Below are positions 27,105 through 36,701 of a stretch of DNA of 64,000 bases, piece after piece (positions within the stretch are counted from its first letter, which is position 1; every line of letters starts with the position of its first letter). The notes beneath the pieces were generated by a model. That model was not told the origin of the DNA, made no database searches, and saw nothing but the letters and a program-made list of their open reading frames with translations. Origin of the DNA: Hyphomicrobiales bacterium (GTDB lineage Bacteria; Pseudomonadota; Alphaproteobacteria; Rhizobiales; Beijerinckiaceae); the NCBI GenBank assembly GCA_028869185.1, contig JAGWTA010000005.1, forward strand, positions 1 to 64,000. The letters run 5' to 3'. Position numbers and translations under genes: made by a program.

Positions 27105-28085
27105 ATGGCGGCTGCACATCATCATTCGGAACGTAACGCACGCGGCGCGCGCATGCTGCGCACCGCGCTCGGGCCCGCCATCGCGCGGTTTCTGGAAGAT
27201 GCTTCCGTCGTCGAGGTGATGCTGAATCCGGACGGGCGCATCTGGATCGACCGCCTCTCCGAAGGGCTGGCCGATACGGGCGAGCGACTGTCCGCCGCCG
27301 ATGGCGAACGCATCGTGCGCCTTGTCGCCCATCATGTCGGCGCGGAGGTTCATGCACGAAGCCCGCGCGTCTCTGCCGAACTGCCGGAAACCGGCGAGCG
27401 CTTTGAAGGACTGCTACCGCCCGTAGTCCTGGCCCCAGCCTTCGCCATCCGCAAACCCGCTGTCGCCGTCTTCACGCTCGACGATTATGTCGCAGCCGGC
27501 ATCATGACCGCCGATCAGGCGGCGACGTTGCGTGCCGCCGTCGCATCTCGCGCTAATATCCTGGTCGCTGGCGGCACCTCGACCGGCAAGACGACGCTGA
27601 CCAACGCACTGCTCGCCGAAGTCGCGAAGAGCACGGATCGCGTCGTCATCATCGAGGACACGCGCGAACTGCAATGTGCGGCGCCCAACCTCGTCGCCAT
27701 GCGGACCAAGGATGGCGTCGCTACGCTCTCCGATCTTGTCCGCTCCTCGCTGCGCCTGCGACCCGATCGTATCCCGATCGGCGAGGTGCGCGGCTCCGAA
27801 GCGCTTGATCTGCTGAAAGCGTGGGGCACCGGGCACCCCGGCGGCATCGGCACCATCCATGCCGGAACTGGCATCGGTGCGCTCCGCCGACTTGAACAGC
27901 TCATTCAGGAGGCGGTCGTCACGGTCCCACGCGCGTTGATCGCCGAGACCATCGACCTTGTTGCCGTCCTCTCCGGCCGCGGCTCCGCGCGCCGGCTCGC
28001 CGAACTCGCCCGCGTCGAAGGGCTCGGTCCTGACGGCGACTACCGCATCACCCCAGCCACTTCGAACTCCATGGAGCCCGCATGA
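27105..28085 (+). CDS. trbB: Conjugal transfer ATPase TrbB (VirB11 family)
   Basis: Hexameric cytoplasmic traffic ATPase of the mating-pair-formation system. It has 326 residues with Walker [17 protein letters not shown], an Asp box (VIIEDTREL), Walker B ([16 protein letters not shown]) and the His box ([15 protein letters not shown]). The ATG at 27105, after GGGGCGAC, matches the N-terminus expected for the family; the frame is open to 27063. It begins the trb operon after a 317-bp gap from the CopG gene in which I see no other gene. It overlaps trbC by 4 bases. Confidence 0.95.
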   Translation: MAAAHHHSERNARGARMLRTALGPAIARFLEDASVVEVMLNPDGRIWIDRLSEGLADTGERLSAADGERIVRLVAHHVGAEVHARSPRVSAELPETGERFEGLLPPVVLAPAFAIRKPAVAVFTLDDYVAAGIMTADQAATLRAAVASRANILVAGGTSTGKTTLTNALLAEVAKSTDRVVIIEDTRELQCAAPNLVAMRTKDGVATLSDLVRSSLRLRPDRIPIGEVRGSEALDLLKAWGTGHPGGIGTIHAGTGIGALRRLEQLIQEAVVTVPRALIAETIDLVAVLSGRGSARRLAELARVEGLGPDGDYRITPATSNSMEPA

Positions 28086-28414
28086 TCCGTACAGCAATCC
28101 GTATTCACCGCACTATCTCGACGGCTGCTGCTGTCGCCACCATCAATCTCATCCTGCTCCCGGCCGCCCATGCCTCCGGCTCGTCCATGCCGTGGGAGCA
28201 GCCACTGCAGAAAATCCTCCAGTCGATCGAAGGGCCGGTCGCCAAGATCGTCGCCGTCATCATCATCATTGCGACGGGCCTGGCGCTCGCATTCGGCGAC
28301 ACCTCCGGCGGCTTCCGCCGGCTGATCCAGATCGTGTTCGGTCTGTCGATCGCCTTCGCGGCGTCGAGCTTCTTCCTGTCGTTCTTTTCGTTCGGCGGCG
28401 GGGCGCTCATCTGA
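28082..28414 (+). CDS. trbC: Prepilin TrbC (VirB2 family)
   Basis: Major conjugative pilus subunit precursor of 110 residues. A long signal region ends near AAHASGSSMPWEQPL, then two hydrophobic segments follow (VAKIVAVIIIIATGLALAFG and the C-terminal FGLSIAFAASSFFLSFFS). In this family TrbC is cyclised by the TraF peptidase, which I do not find on the island. It overlaps trbB and trbD at ATGA-type junctions. Confidence 0.92.
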   Translation: MIRTAIRIHRTISTAAAVATINLILLPAAHASGSSMPWEQPLQKILQSIEGPVAKIVAVIIIIATGLALAFGDTSGGFRRLIQIVFGLSIAFAASSFFLSFFSFGGGALI

Positions 28415-28695
28415 TGGCGACGGCCTTCGAGCAACTGGACGCCGTGCCGGGATACGTGGTCCCGGTCCATCGCGCGTTGACCGAGCACATCCTGCTCGGC
28501 GGCGCGCCGCGCTCCATCGCGATCCTGAATGGGACGCTCGCGGGGGCCGTGGGCCTCGGCCTGCGGCTATGGCTCGTCGGCCTCGCCATCTGGGCCATCG
28601 GGCACCTGACGGCGGTGTGGGCCGCCAAGCGCGATCCGCTCTTCGTGGAGGTCGGCCGTCGGCATCTGCGTATCCCCGGTCATCTGTCGGTGTGA
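28414..28695 (+). CDS. trbD: Mating-pair protein TrbD (VirB3 family)
   Basis: A 93-residue inner-membrane protein: N-terminal VPVHRALTEHILLGGAPRS, two adjacent membrane segments (about residues 35-70) and a C-terminal RRHLRIPGHL tail. VirB3-type proteins work with the TrbE/VirB4 ATPase encoded directly downstream. The start shares a base with the trbC stop. Confidence 0.92.
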   Translation: MATAFEQLDAVPGYVVPVHRALTEHILLGGAPRSIAILNGTLAGAVGLGLRLWLVGLAIWAIGHLTAVWAAKRDPLFVEVGRRHLRIPGHLSV

Positions 28696-28705
28696 GGGCG
28701 CGGCC

Positions 28706-31162
28706 ATGATGAACCTCGCCGAATATCGCCGCGCCGGCGCGTGCCTCGCCGACTACCTGCCTTGGGCTGCTCTCGTCGCCGAAGGTGTCGTGCTGAACAA
28801 GGATGGCAGCTTCCAGCGCACGGCGCGCTTTCGCGGGCCTGATCTTGATTCCGCCGTCGCCGCCGAGCTGGTTGCCGTCGCCGGCCGCATCAACAACGCC
28901 TTCCGCCGTCTCGGCTCGGGCTGGAGCATTTTCGTCGAAGCGCAGCGCCATGAGGCCGCCACTTATCCCGATAGCACGTTTCCCGATCCGGCCTCCGGCC
29001 TGCTCGACGCCGAACGCAAGGCTGACTTCGAGGAAGCCGGCAGCCATTTCGTATCCAGCTATTTTCTGACTTTCCTCTATCTGCCGCCGGCCGAGGAAGC
29101 GGCGCGCACCGAAGCCTGGCTATACGAAGGCCGCGAGCGCAGCGGCGCCGATCCGCACGAGATCCTGCGCGCTTTCACCGATCGCACCGACCGCGTGCTG
29201 GCGCTGCTCGACGGCTTCATGCCGGAATGCGCCTGGCTCGATGATAGCGAAACGCTGACCTATCTGCATTCCACCATCTCGACCAACCGGCATCGCGTTC
29301 GTGTGCCGGAAACGCCGATCTATCTCGACGCGCTGCTCGCCGATCAGCCGCTGACCGGCGGGCTGGAGCCGAAATTGGGCGCGTCGCATCTGCGCGTTCT
29401 CACCATCGTCGGCTTTCCGACCGCGACCACGCCTGGTCTGCTCGACGATCTCAACCGGCTGGCGTTTCCCTACCGCTGGTCGACGCGGGCGATCCTGATC
29501 GACAAGACCGACGCGACGAAGTTGCTGACGAAGATCAGACGGCAATGGTTCGCCAAGCGCAAGTCGATCGCGGCGATCCTCAAGGAGGTGATGACCAACG
29601 AGCAATCCGTGCTGGTCGATACCGATGCGTCGAACAAGGCGGCTGACGCCGATATGGCCTTGCAGGAACTTGGGCAAGATGTGGCCGGCATGGCCTATGT
29701 CACCGCGACCATTGCCGTCTGGGACGCCGATCCGCGTCTCGCCGACGAGAAGCTGCGCCTCGTCGAGAAGGTCATTCAGGGCCGCGATTTCACGGCCATG
29801 GTGGAAACGGTCAACGCGGTCGATGCCTGGCTCGGCAGCTTGCCCGGACACGCCTACGCCAATGTCCGGCAGCCGCCGATCAGCACCTTGAATCTCGCCC
29901 ACATGATCCCCCTCTCTGCCGTGTGGGCGGGCGAGGGGTGGGACGAGCACTTCGCTGCGCCCCCGCTGCTATACGGCAGAACGGAAGGCTCGACCCCGTT
30001 CCGGCTATCCCTTCACGTCGGCGATGTCGGCCACACGCTGGTCGTTGGTCCGACCGGCGCCGGCAAGTCCGTGCTGCTCGCGCTGATGGCCTTGCAGTTC
30101 CGGCGCTACGAGAATTCGCAGGTCTTCGCCTTCGATTTCGGCGGCTCGATCCGTGCGGCAGCGCTCGCCATGAGCGGCGACTGGCACGATCTCGGCGGTG
30201 GTCTGACCGAAGGCTCGGACGCTTCCGTCTCGCTGCAACCGCTGGCGCGCATCGACGACACCTATGAACGCGCCTGGGCCGCCGATTGGATCGTCGCGAT
30301 CCTAATGCGCGAGAACATCGCGATCACGCCGGAGGTAAAAGAACATCTCTGGACAGCGCTGACCTCGCTCAGCAGCGCGCCGGTCGATGAACGCACCATC
30401 ACCGGCCTCTGCGTCCTGCTCCAGTCCAACGACCTGAAACAGGCCCTTCGACCCTATTGCGTCGGCGGTCCCTATGGCCGGCTGCTCGATGCCGAGAGCG
30501 AGCATCTAGGCTCTGCCGACGTGCAGGCCTTCGAGATCGAGGGACTCGTCGGCACCGGGGCCGCGCCCGCCGTGCTCGCCTATCTCTTCCACCGCATCGG
30601 CGATTGTCTTGATGGCCGCCCGACCTTGCTCATCATCGACGAAGGCTGGCTGGCGCTGGACGATGAAGGCTTCGCCGGCCAGCTCCGCGAATGGCTGAAG
30701 ACGCTGCGCAAGAAGAACGCCTCCGTCATCTTCGCTACGCAGTCCCTCTCTGACATCGACGGCAGCAACATCGCGCCGGCCATCATCGAAAGCTGCCCGA
30801 CACGGCTGCTGCTGCCGAACGAGCGCGCGATCGAGCCGCAGATCACCGCGATCTATCGCCGTTTCGGCCTCAACGACCGTCAGATCGAAATCCTCGCGCG
30901 GGCGACGCCCAAGCGCGACTATTACTGCCAGTCCCGGCGCGGCAATCGCCTGTTCGAGCTGGGCCTCAGCGAAGTCGGTCTCGCGCTCTGCGCCGCATCC
31001 TCCAAATCCGATCAGACCTTGATCGCGAACCTTGTCGCCGAACACGGCCGCGACGGCTTTCTCGCGGCCTGGCTGCGCGCCCGCGACGCCGGTTGGGCCG
31101 CCGATCTCATCCCGACTTTCCCGTCCCTCATCCCCCAAGCCGACAAGGAGATCCGATCATGA
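28706..31162 (+). CDS. trbE: Conjugal transfer ATPase TrbE (VirB4 family)
   Basis: The largest ATPase of the system, 818 residues, at the base of the T4SS, required for pilus assembly. Walker A (VVGPTGAGKSVLLALMAL) lies near residue 450 and Walker B (RPTLLIIDEGWLALDD) near 640. A C-terminal ATQSLSDIDGS and NERAIEPQI follow. Start MMNLAEYRRAG. It overlaps trbJ by 4 bases. Full family length, no breaks. Confidence 0.96.
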   Translation: MMNLAEYRRAGACLADYLPWAALVAEGVVLNKDGSFQRTARFRGPDLDSAVAAELVAVAGRINNAFRRLGSGWSIFVEAQRHEAATYPDSTFPDPASGLLDAERKADFEEAGSHFVSSYFLTFLYLPPAEEAARTEAWLYEGRERSGADPHEILRAFTDRTDRVLALLDGFMPECAWLDDSETLTYLHSTISTNRHRVRVPETPIYLDALLADQPLTGGLEPKLGASHLRVLTIVGFPTATTPGLLDDLNRLAFPYRWSTRAILIDKTDATKLLTKIRRQWFAKRKSIAAILKEVMTNEQSVLVDTDASNKAADADMALQELGQDVAGMAYVTATIAVWDADPRLADEKLRLVEKVIQGRDFTAMVETVNAVDAWLGSLPGHAYANVRQPPISTLNLAHMIPLSAVWAGEGWDEHFAAPPLLYGRTEGSTPFRLSLHVGDVGHTLVVGPTGAGKSVLLALMALQFRRYENSQVFAFDFGGSIRAAALAMSGDWHDLGGGLTEGSDASVSLQPLARIDDTYERAWAADWIVAILMRENIAITPEVKEHLWTALTSLSSAPVDERTITGLCVLLQSNDLKQALRPYCVGGPYGRLLDAESEHLGSADVQAFEIEGLVGTGAAPAVLAYLFHRIGDCLDGRPTLLIIDEGWLALDDEGFAGQLREWLKTLRKKNASVIFATQSLSDIDGSNIAPAIIESCPTRLLLPNERAIEPQITAIYRRFGLNDRQIEILARATPKRDYYCQSRRGNRLFELGLSEVGLALCAASSKSDQTLIANLVAEHGRDGFLAAWLRARDAGWAADLIPTFPSLIPQADKEIRS

Positions 31163-31923
31163 AGACCCGTTTTGTCCGCTCGCGCGCCGCAATCCTGGTC
31201 GTGACCATGCTTGCCGCGCCGATCGCGGTGTCGCCGATGCTCATCGCGCCGGCGCAGGCGCTCATCGTGTTCGATCCGTCGAACTATGCGCAGAACGTGC
31301 TGACGGCCGCGCGCTCGCTCCAGCAGATCACCAATCAGATCACCTCGCTGCAGAACCAGGCGCAGATGCTGATCAATCAGGCGCGCAATCTCGCGAACCT
31401 GCCGTTCTCTGCGCTGCAGCAGATTCAGCAGTCGGTGCAAAAAACGCAACAGCTTCTGAACCAGGCGCAGAATATCGCCTTCAACGTCCAGCAAATCGAT
31501 CAGATGTTCCAGCAGAAGTATGCGAACGTCTCGCTGTCAGCATCAGACCAGCAGCTCGTCGCCGAAGCCCGCTCGCGCTGGCAGAACACGGTCGGCGGCT
31601 TGCAGGATGCGATGCGCGTGCAAGCCGGCGTCGTCGGCAATATCGACACCAACCGCACGCAGATGTCGTCGTTGGTCAACCAGAGCCAGAGCGCGACGGG
31701 CGCATTGCAGGCGGCGCAGGCCGGCAACCAGCTTCTCGCCCTCCAGTCGCAGCAGCTCTCGGACCTCGTTGCGCTCATCTCAGCGAACGGCCGTGCGGGC
31801 GCGCTGACAGAGGCCGAACGCTCCGCCGCCGCGGAACAGGGCCGCGAGCAGCGCCGCCGCTTCCTGACGCCGGGCGCGGGCTACCAGCCCGGCAACGCGC
31901 AGATGTTCAACAACGGCAATTGA
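31159..31923 (+). CDS. trbJ: Mating-pair protein TrbJ (VirB5 family)
   Basis: Exported minor pilus/adhesin-like component of 254 residues. A signal peptide of about 34 residues ends AQALIVFDPSNYAQN, followed by long Gln-rich amphipathic helices (LQQITNQITSLQNQAQMLIN), the hallmark of TrbJ. The ATG at 31159 overlaps the trbE stop. The C-terminus is Gln/Arg-rich and ends in NNGN. Confidence 0.93.
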   Translation: MKTRFVRSRAAILVVTMLAAPIAVSPMLIAPAQALIVFDPSNYAQNVLTAARSLQQITNQITSLQNQAQMLINQARNLANLPFSALQQIQQSVQKTQQLLNQAQNIAFNVQQIDQMFQQKYANVSLSASDQQLVAEARSRWQNTVGGLQDAMRVQAGVVGNIDTNRTQMSSLVNQSQSATGALQAAQAGNQLLALQSQQLSDLVALISANGRAGALTEAERSAAAEQGREQRRRFLTPGAGYQPGNAQMFNNGN

Positions 31924-31933
31924 GGGCGGGAAT

Positions 31934-32212
31934 ATGGACGGCAAGCTGCTGGCCCGGATCGGCGCAATCATGTTCGTGGCAGTCGCGATCACCGCGACGG
32001 TGATCGAACTGACACGCAAGGATGAACCGGCGACAATACCGTCGGTGCGCATCGTTCAGCCCGAACGAGATCCCCTGCGTGAAGAACAGCGCCGCTGCCA
32101 GCAGCTCGGCCAGAAAGCAGCCGACGATGCCGAATGCCTGCGCACCTGGGCGGAAACCCGCGACCGCTTTCTTGGTCGTGCTTCCTCTCCGTTCTCCAGC
32201 GAAGGGTGGTGA
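31934..32212 (+). CDS. trbK: TrbK-like entry-exclusion lipoprotein candidate
   Basis: A 92-residue protein with one N-terminal membrane segment (ARIGAIMFVAVAITATVIEL) and a periplasmic tail with two Cys (RRCQQLGQ and DAECLRTWAE). The size, two-Cys pattern and position between trbJ and trbL match the alternative TrbK proteins of Rhizobiales ICEs, proposed to exclude a second copy of the element. No lipobox is clear, so lipidation is doubtful. Exclusion activity is inferred from position. Confidence 0.75.
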   Translation: MDGKLLARIGAIMFVAVAITATVIELTRKDEPATIPSVRIVQPERDPLREEQRRCQQLGQKAADDAECLRTWAETRDRFLGRASSPFSSEGW

Positions 32213-32215
32213 CGC

Positions 32216-33583
32216 ATGGGTAGCGGCGTCATCGACAATTTCCTCGGGGTTTTTACCCGCTACATCGATTCCGGCTTCGGGCTTCTGTCCGGCGAGGTCG
32301 GCTTCATCGCGACCACGCTCATCGTCATCGACCTGACGCTGGCGGCTTTGTTTTGGAGCTGGGGCGCCGATGACGACATCATTGCTCGCCTCGTCAAGAA
32401 AACGCTGTTCGTCGGCGTCTTCGCCTATCTGATTTCCAACTGGAACAACCTCGCAAAAATCGTCTTCGACAGTTTTGCCGGCCTCGGCCTGAAGGCGAGC
32501 GGCACGAGTTTTTCGACCGCCGACCTGATGCGCCCTGGCAAGGTCGCGCAGACCGGCCTCGACGCCGCCCGGCCGCTGCTCGAAGCGATCTCGCCCCTGA
32601 TGGGCTGGATCTCGGTGTTCGAGAACCTGATCCAGATCGTCTGCCTGCTCTTCGCCTGGGCGCTGGTGATCCTCGCCTTCTTCATTCTGGCGATCCAGCT
32701 TCTCGTGACGTTGATCGAGTTCAAGCTCTCGACGCTGGCAGGCTTCGTGCTGATTCCCTTCGGCCTGTTCGGCAAGACCGCCTTCATGGCCGAACGGGTG
32801 CTCGGCAACGTCATCTCGTCGGGCATCAAGGTGCTGGTGCTCGCCGTCATTATCGGCATCGGCTCGACGCTGTTCAGCCAGTTCACGCAAAGCGCCAATG
32901 GGCAGACGTTGACCGTCGATCAGGCCATGGCCGTCGTGCTGGCCGCGCTGTCGCTGCTCGGTCTCGGCATCTTCGGTCCCGGCATCGCCAATGGTCTCGT
33001 TTCCGGCGGTCCCCAGCTCGGCGCGGGCGCTGCTGTCGGAACCGGCCTTGCTGTCGGGGGTGCGGCAGTGGCCGCCGCCGGAGCTGCGGGCCTGGCCGCC
33101 AAGGGAGGAGCAGCAGCCATCTCGGGCGGCGCGGCAGCCGTTCGTGGTGGCGCCACGGCCGCAGGTAGCGCTTCGTCGGCCTACACCCTCGGTTCTCTCG
33201 GCCAGTCCGGCGCATCCGGTGTGGCGTCCGGCCTTGGCGGCGTCGCGCGCGCCGCCGGCTCTGCCGTCGCATCCCCGCTGCGCCGTGTCGCCGCCCGCGC
33301 CGCCGAGAGCGTCAAATCAAGCAACGCCGATGGCGCGAAAGCCGGCTTCAGCATGACAGGCGGCTCCTCGACCATGGGAACGGTCGGGCAAGCCCCGGCG
33401 GGCGGCCCATCATCCGCCGAAAGCCCGGCAACGGCAGGCGGCGGGGCGCCCAATTGGGCCAAGCGCATGAAACGCAATCAGGCGGTGAGCCATGGCGTCA
33501 GCGCCGCCGCGCATGCCGTCCGCTCCGGCGACAGCCACGGCTCCGGCTCCTCCGTCAACCTCTCCGAAAGCGACCGCTCATGA
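32216..33583 (+). CDS. trbL: Mating-pair protein TrbL (VirB6 family)
   Basis: Polytopic inner-membrane channel component of 455 residues. Around six TM segments lie within residues 20-290 (for example VILAFFILAIQLLVTLIEF). A long Gly/Ala/Ser-rich low-complexity cytoplasmic or periplasmic tail follows (GAAAVRGGATAAGSASSAY) and is typical of TrbL. It begins 3 bases after trbK and overlaps trbF at an ATGA. Confidence 0.94.
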   Translation: MGSGVIDNFLGVFTRYIDSGFGLLSGEVGFIATTLIVIDLTLAALFWSWGADDDIIARLVKKTLFVGVFAYLISNWNNLAKIVFDSFAGLGLKASGTSFSTADLMRPGKVAQTGLDAARPLLEAISPLMGWISVFENLIQIVCLLFAWALVILAFFILAIQLLVTLIEFKLSTLAGFVLIPFGLFGKTAFMAERVLGNVISSGIKVLVLAVIIGIGSTLFSQFTQSANGQTLTVDQAMAVVLAALSLLGLGIFGPGIANGLVSGGPQLGAGAAVGTGLAVGGAAVAAAGAAGLAAKGGAAAISGGAAAVRGGATAAGSASSAYTLGSLGQSGASGVASGLGGVARAAGSAVASPLRRVAARAAESVKSSNADGAKAGFSMTGGSSTMGTVGQAPAGGPSSAESPATAGGGAPNWAKRMKRNQAVSHGVSAAAHAVRSGDSHGSGSSVNLSESDRS

Positions 33584-34269
33584 ACCCCTTCAGACGACCC
33601 GCCACGCATTACGGCAAGACACCGCAACCTGAAACGCCCTATCAGAAGGCCGCGCAAGTCTGGGACGAACGCATCGGTTCGGCCCGCGTGCAGGCCAGGA
33701 ACTGGCGCATCATGGCCTTCGGATCACTGATCCTGTCGGCCGGTTTTGCCGCTGCGCTCGTCTGGCAATCCGCGCGCGGGACCGTCGTGCCGTGGGTCGT
33801 GCAGGTCGATCGGCTCGGCGAGGCGCGGACGATCGCAGCGGCAAGCGCCGACTATCGCCCGACCGATCCGCAGATCGCATGGCATCTCGCCCGCTTCGTC
33901 GAGCAGGTGCGCTCGATCCCGGCCGATCCCATCATCGTCCGCCAGAACTGGCTGCGCGCCTATGAATGGACGACCGATCGCGGCGCCGCGGCGCTCAACG
34001 ACTATGCCCGCGCCAATGATCCTTTCGCGAAGGTCGGCAAGCAGCAGGTCGCGGTCGAGGTGTCGTCCGTCATCCGTGCTTCGCCGGAGTCCTTCCGCGT
34101 CGCCTGGACGGAACGCCGCTACGAAGACGGCAAGCTCTCCGCAACAGAACGCTGGACCGCGATCCTGACCATCGTGCTCCAGCCGTCACGCGATGCCGAC
34201 CGGCTCAAGGCCAATCCGCTCGGCATCTACATCAACGCAATCTCATGGTCGCGGGAGATGAGCCAATGA
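33580..34269 (+). CDS. trbF: Mating-pair protein TrbF (VirB8 family)
   Basis: Bitopic inner-membrane assembly factor of 229 residues. An N-terminal cytoplasmic stretch with TPYQKAAQVWDERIGSA precedes one TM (about residues 45-65) and a periplasmic VirB8 domain (FVEQVRSIPADPIIVRQNWL). It ends NPLGIYINAISWSREM. The ATG at 33580 overlaps the trbL stop and sets the normal length; the open frame upstream is a trbL shadow. Confidence 0.94.
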   Translation: MNPFRRPATHYGKTPQPETPYQKAAQVWDERIGSARVQARNWRIMAFGSLILSAGFAAALVWQSARGTVVPWVVQVDRLGEARTIAAASADYRPTDPQIAWHLARFVEQVRSIPADPIIVRQNWLRAYEWTTDRGAAALNDYARANDPFAKVGKQQVAVEVSSVIRASPESFRVAWTERRYEDGKLSATERWTAILTIVLQPSRDADRLKANPLGIYINAISWSREMSQ

Positions 34270-35246
34270 CCGGGCCGACGATCCGCAAAGGCGGGACGCC
34301 GTCTTTCCGTAAATCTGCAATCGCGGCTTTGTTGCTTTCCGCAAGCGCGCTTGCGGGCTGCGCCAGCAAGCCGCCGGAGATCAGCTACGACGCCGACGTA
34401 CCGCCTCTACCTTCCGTACCGGCCGCTATCACTGACAACAGGCCCAAACCGTTGCATGTCCCCCCAAGCTGGACGCCGGCGCGCGGCGGAGGAGGCGTCG
34501 CGGCCACGCCGACCGCTCGCGTCGAGAATGCCAATGCCGCCGCCCGCGTCCAGCCACGCCGCGAGGGCTATTACAACGCCATCCAGATCTACCCCTGGTC
34601 GGAAGGCGCCCTCTATCAGGTCTATGCGGCGCCGGGGCAGATCACCAACATCGCGCTCGAGCCCGGCGAGAGCCTGACCGGAGCAGGTCCGATCGCGGCC
34701 GGCGATACTGCGCGCTGGATCATCGGCGACACCGAGAGCGGATCGGGCGTGACCCGGCGCGTCCATGTGCTGGTGAAACCCTCGCGCGCCGACATCACCA
34801 CCAATCTCGTCGTCACCACCGACCGGCGCACCTACATGCTCGAACTGCGCTCTGGCCAGAAGCCCTATATGCCCGCCGTCGCCTGGGCCTATCCGCAAGT
34901 CCCCGGCCAGCGCCAGGCCGTGCCCGCGACGCCGATCATTCCGGCCGTTGCCGCGCGCAACTACCGCTATGGCCTCACCGGCGGCAATCCGCCGTGGAAG
35001 CCGGTCGCGGTCTATGACGATGGCCGCCGCGTCTATGTCGAATTCCCGCGCGGCATCGTGCAGGGCGAGATGCCGCCGATCTTCGTGATCGGCCCGGAGG
35101 GCGAAGCGCAGATTGCCAATACGCGTATCCATCAGCACATCCTGATCGTCGACCGCCTGTTCGGCGCGGCCGAGCTGCGCCTCGGTAGCGGCGACCGGCA
35201 GCAGACCGTCCGCATCGTCCGAACCGATGGGAGGCCGTCATCATGA
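34266..35246 (+). CDS. trbG: Mating-pair lipoprotein TrbG (VirB9 family)
   Basis: Outer-membrane core subunit of 326 residues. The signal peptide ends in the lipobox LAGC (Cys near residue 34), which is unusual for VirB9 proteins but common for TrbG-type ones. A Pro-rich linker and the CagX/VirB9 beta domain follow (GYYNAIQIYPWSEGALYQVY, RWIIGDTESG, NLVVTTDRRTYMLEL). Start overlaps the trbF stop. Confidence 0.93.
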   Translation: MTGPTIRKGGTPSFRKSAIAALLLSASALAGCASKPPEISYDADVPPLPSVPAAITDNRPKPLHVPPSWTPARGGGGVAATPTARVENANAAARVQPRREGYYNAIQIYPWSEGALYQVYAAPGQITNIALEPGESLTGAGPIAAGDTARWIIGDTESGSGVTRRVHVLVKPSRADITTNLVVTTDRRTYMLELRSGQKPYMPAVAWAYPQVPGQRQAVPATPIIPAVAARNYRYGLTGGNPPWKPVAVYDDGRRVYVEFPRGIVQGEMPPIFVIGPEGEAQIANTRIHQHILIVDRLFGAAELRLGSGDRQQTVRIVRTDGRPSS

Positions 35247-36397
35247 GCGACAACCCAACCGACACCGCCGCCCCGATGCGGCTGCGCGCCGAACAGCCGC
35301 GCGTCACCCGCCTGTCGCGCAAGGTGCTTGCGAGCGTCGCGGCCGTCGCGCTGGTCAGCATCGGCGGATCGCTGATCTACGCCCTCCAGATGCGTCATGG
35401 TGGCAAGGATGGCGAGGAGCTGTATTCGACCGGCAACCGCCAGCCCGCCGACGGTCTCGCCGGCCTGCCGCGCGACTATACCGGCCCCGTTCTCGGGCCG
35501 CCGCTGCCGGGCGATCTCGGTCGGCCGATCCTCGACGCGCAGAACAAGGGCCAGCCTGTCGTACCGCCGACCATCGCGGCGCCGGCCGTTGACGAGGCGG
35601 AGCAGCGACGCCGCGCCGAGGAAGAGGCCGCACGCACCAGCACCGTGTTTTTCCAGTCGCGTGCAGGCTCGCCAGCCGCGGCCGGAACGCCCGGCGGCAC
35701 GACGATGCCGAACCTTTCCAGTCTCGACTTTACCGGCCAGCCCGGTCAGCAGACCGCTCAGGACAGGCAGCTCGCTTTCCTCAACGCGCCCGTCGATCGC
35801 CGCACGACCTCATCGGATCGCGTCATGGCGCCGGCATCGCCCTTCGTGCTCCAGGCTGGCGCCGTCATTCCCGCCGCGCTCATCACCGGCATCCGCTCGG
35901 ATCTGCCCGGCCAGATCACGGCGCAGGTGACGGAGAACATCTACGACAGTCCCACGGGACGCATCCTGCTCGTGCCCCAGGGCACGCGCATCATCGGACA
36001 ATACGACAACAACGTACAGTTCGGGCAGCGGCGCGTGCTGCTCGTCTGGAACCGGCTCATCCTCCCCAACGGCCGTTCCATTGTGCTGGAGCGTCAGCCC
36101 GGTGCCGACACGCAGGGCTATGCCGGGCTGGAAGATGGCGTCGATTATCACTGGTGGGATCTTGCCAAGGCCGCCGGTCTCTCCACCTTGCTCGCGGTCG
36201 GCTCGGAACTCGCCGTCAGCGACGAAAATCGCCTGCTGCGCGCCATCCGCAATGGCGGCCAGGACACCATCAACGACGCCGGTCAGCAGATCATCCGTCG
36301 TCAGCTCAATGTCGCGCCGACGCTGACGATCCGGCCAGGTTTCCCGGTCAGGATTGTTGTCACGCGAGATTTAGTGCTCGAAGCCTACAGGGGATGA
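35243..36397 (+). CDS. trbI: Mating-pair protein TrbI (VirB10 family)
   Basis: Scaffold spanning both membranes, 384 residues. One TM lies at about residues 25-50, followed by a long Pro-rich periplasmic region and the C-terminal beta-barrel domain (VIPAALITGIRSDLPGQITA, GRILLVPQGTRIIGQYDN). It ends PGFPVRIVVTRDLVLEAY. It overlaps trbG and the DUF2274 gene by 4 bases each. Confidence 0.95.
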   Translation: MSDNPTDTAAPMRLRAEQPRVTRLSRKVLASVAAVALVSIGGSLIYALQMRHGGKDGEELYSTGNRQPADGLAGLPRDYTGPVLGPPLPGDLGRPILDAQNKGQPVVPPTIAAPAVDEAEQRRRAEEEAARTSTVFFQSRAGSPAAAGTPGGTTMPNLSSLDFTGQPGQQTAQDRQLAFLNAPVDRRTTSSDRVMAPASPFVLQAGAVIPAALITGIRSDLPGQITAQVTENIYDSPTGRILLVPQGTRIIGQYDNNVQFGQRRVLLVWNRLILPNGRSIVLERQPGADTQGYAGLEDGVDYHWWDLAKAAGLSTLLAVGSELAVSDENRLLRAIRNGGQDTINDAGQQIIRRQLNVAPTLTIRPGFPVRIVVTRDLVLEAYRG

Positions 36398-36627
36398 CAA
36401 TGACCAAGCTAAAACTCGGTCCCATCGCCGACGACAAGCCAGTGAAAGTCACAGTGGAGTTGCCGGCGGCGCTGCATCGCGATCTCACAGAATACGGTCG
36501 CTTGCTCGCCGAAGACGGGAAGCCGGTAGAACCTGCAAAACTAATCGTGCCGATGCTGGAGCGATTCATCGCCACGGATCGCGGCTTTGCGAAGGCACGG
36601 CGCACCTCCAGTTCCGAGAAGCTTTGA
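36394..36627 (+). CDS. DUF2274 protein
   Basis: A 77-residue protein starting MTMTKLKLGPIADDKPVKV with a short RHH-like beta strand plus helices (VTVELPAALHRDLTEYGRLL). DUF2274 genes routinely end trb operons in alphaproteobacterial ICEs. Ribbon-helix-helix DNA binding is plausible but unproven. The start overlaps the trbI stop, so it is the last gene of the transfer operon. Confidence 0.82.
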   Translation: MTMTKLKLGPIADDKPVKVTVELPAALHRDLTEYGRLLAEDGKPVEPAKLIVPMLERFIATDRGFAKARRTSSSEKL

Positions 36628-36701
36628 CCTGGATTGATGCCGGATTTCCTGATCCCTCGACCGCTCTCACTCCCCCGATCGTGTCGCCATTGGCGCGGGT
36701 T

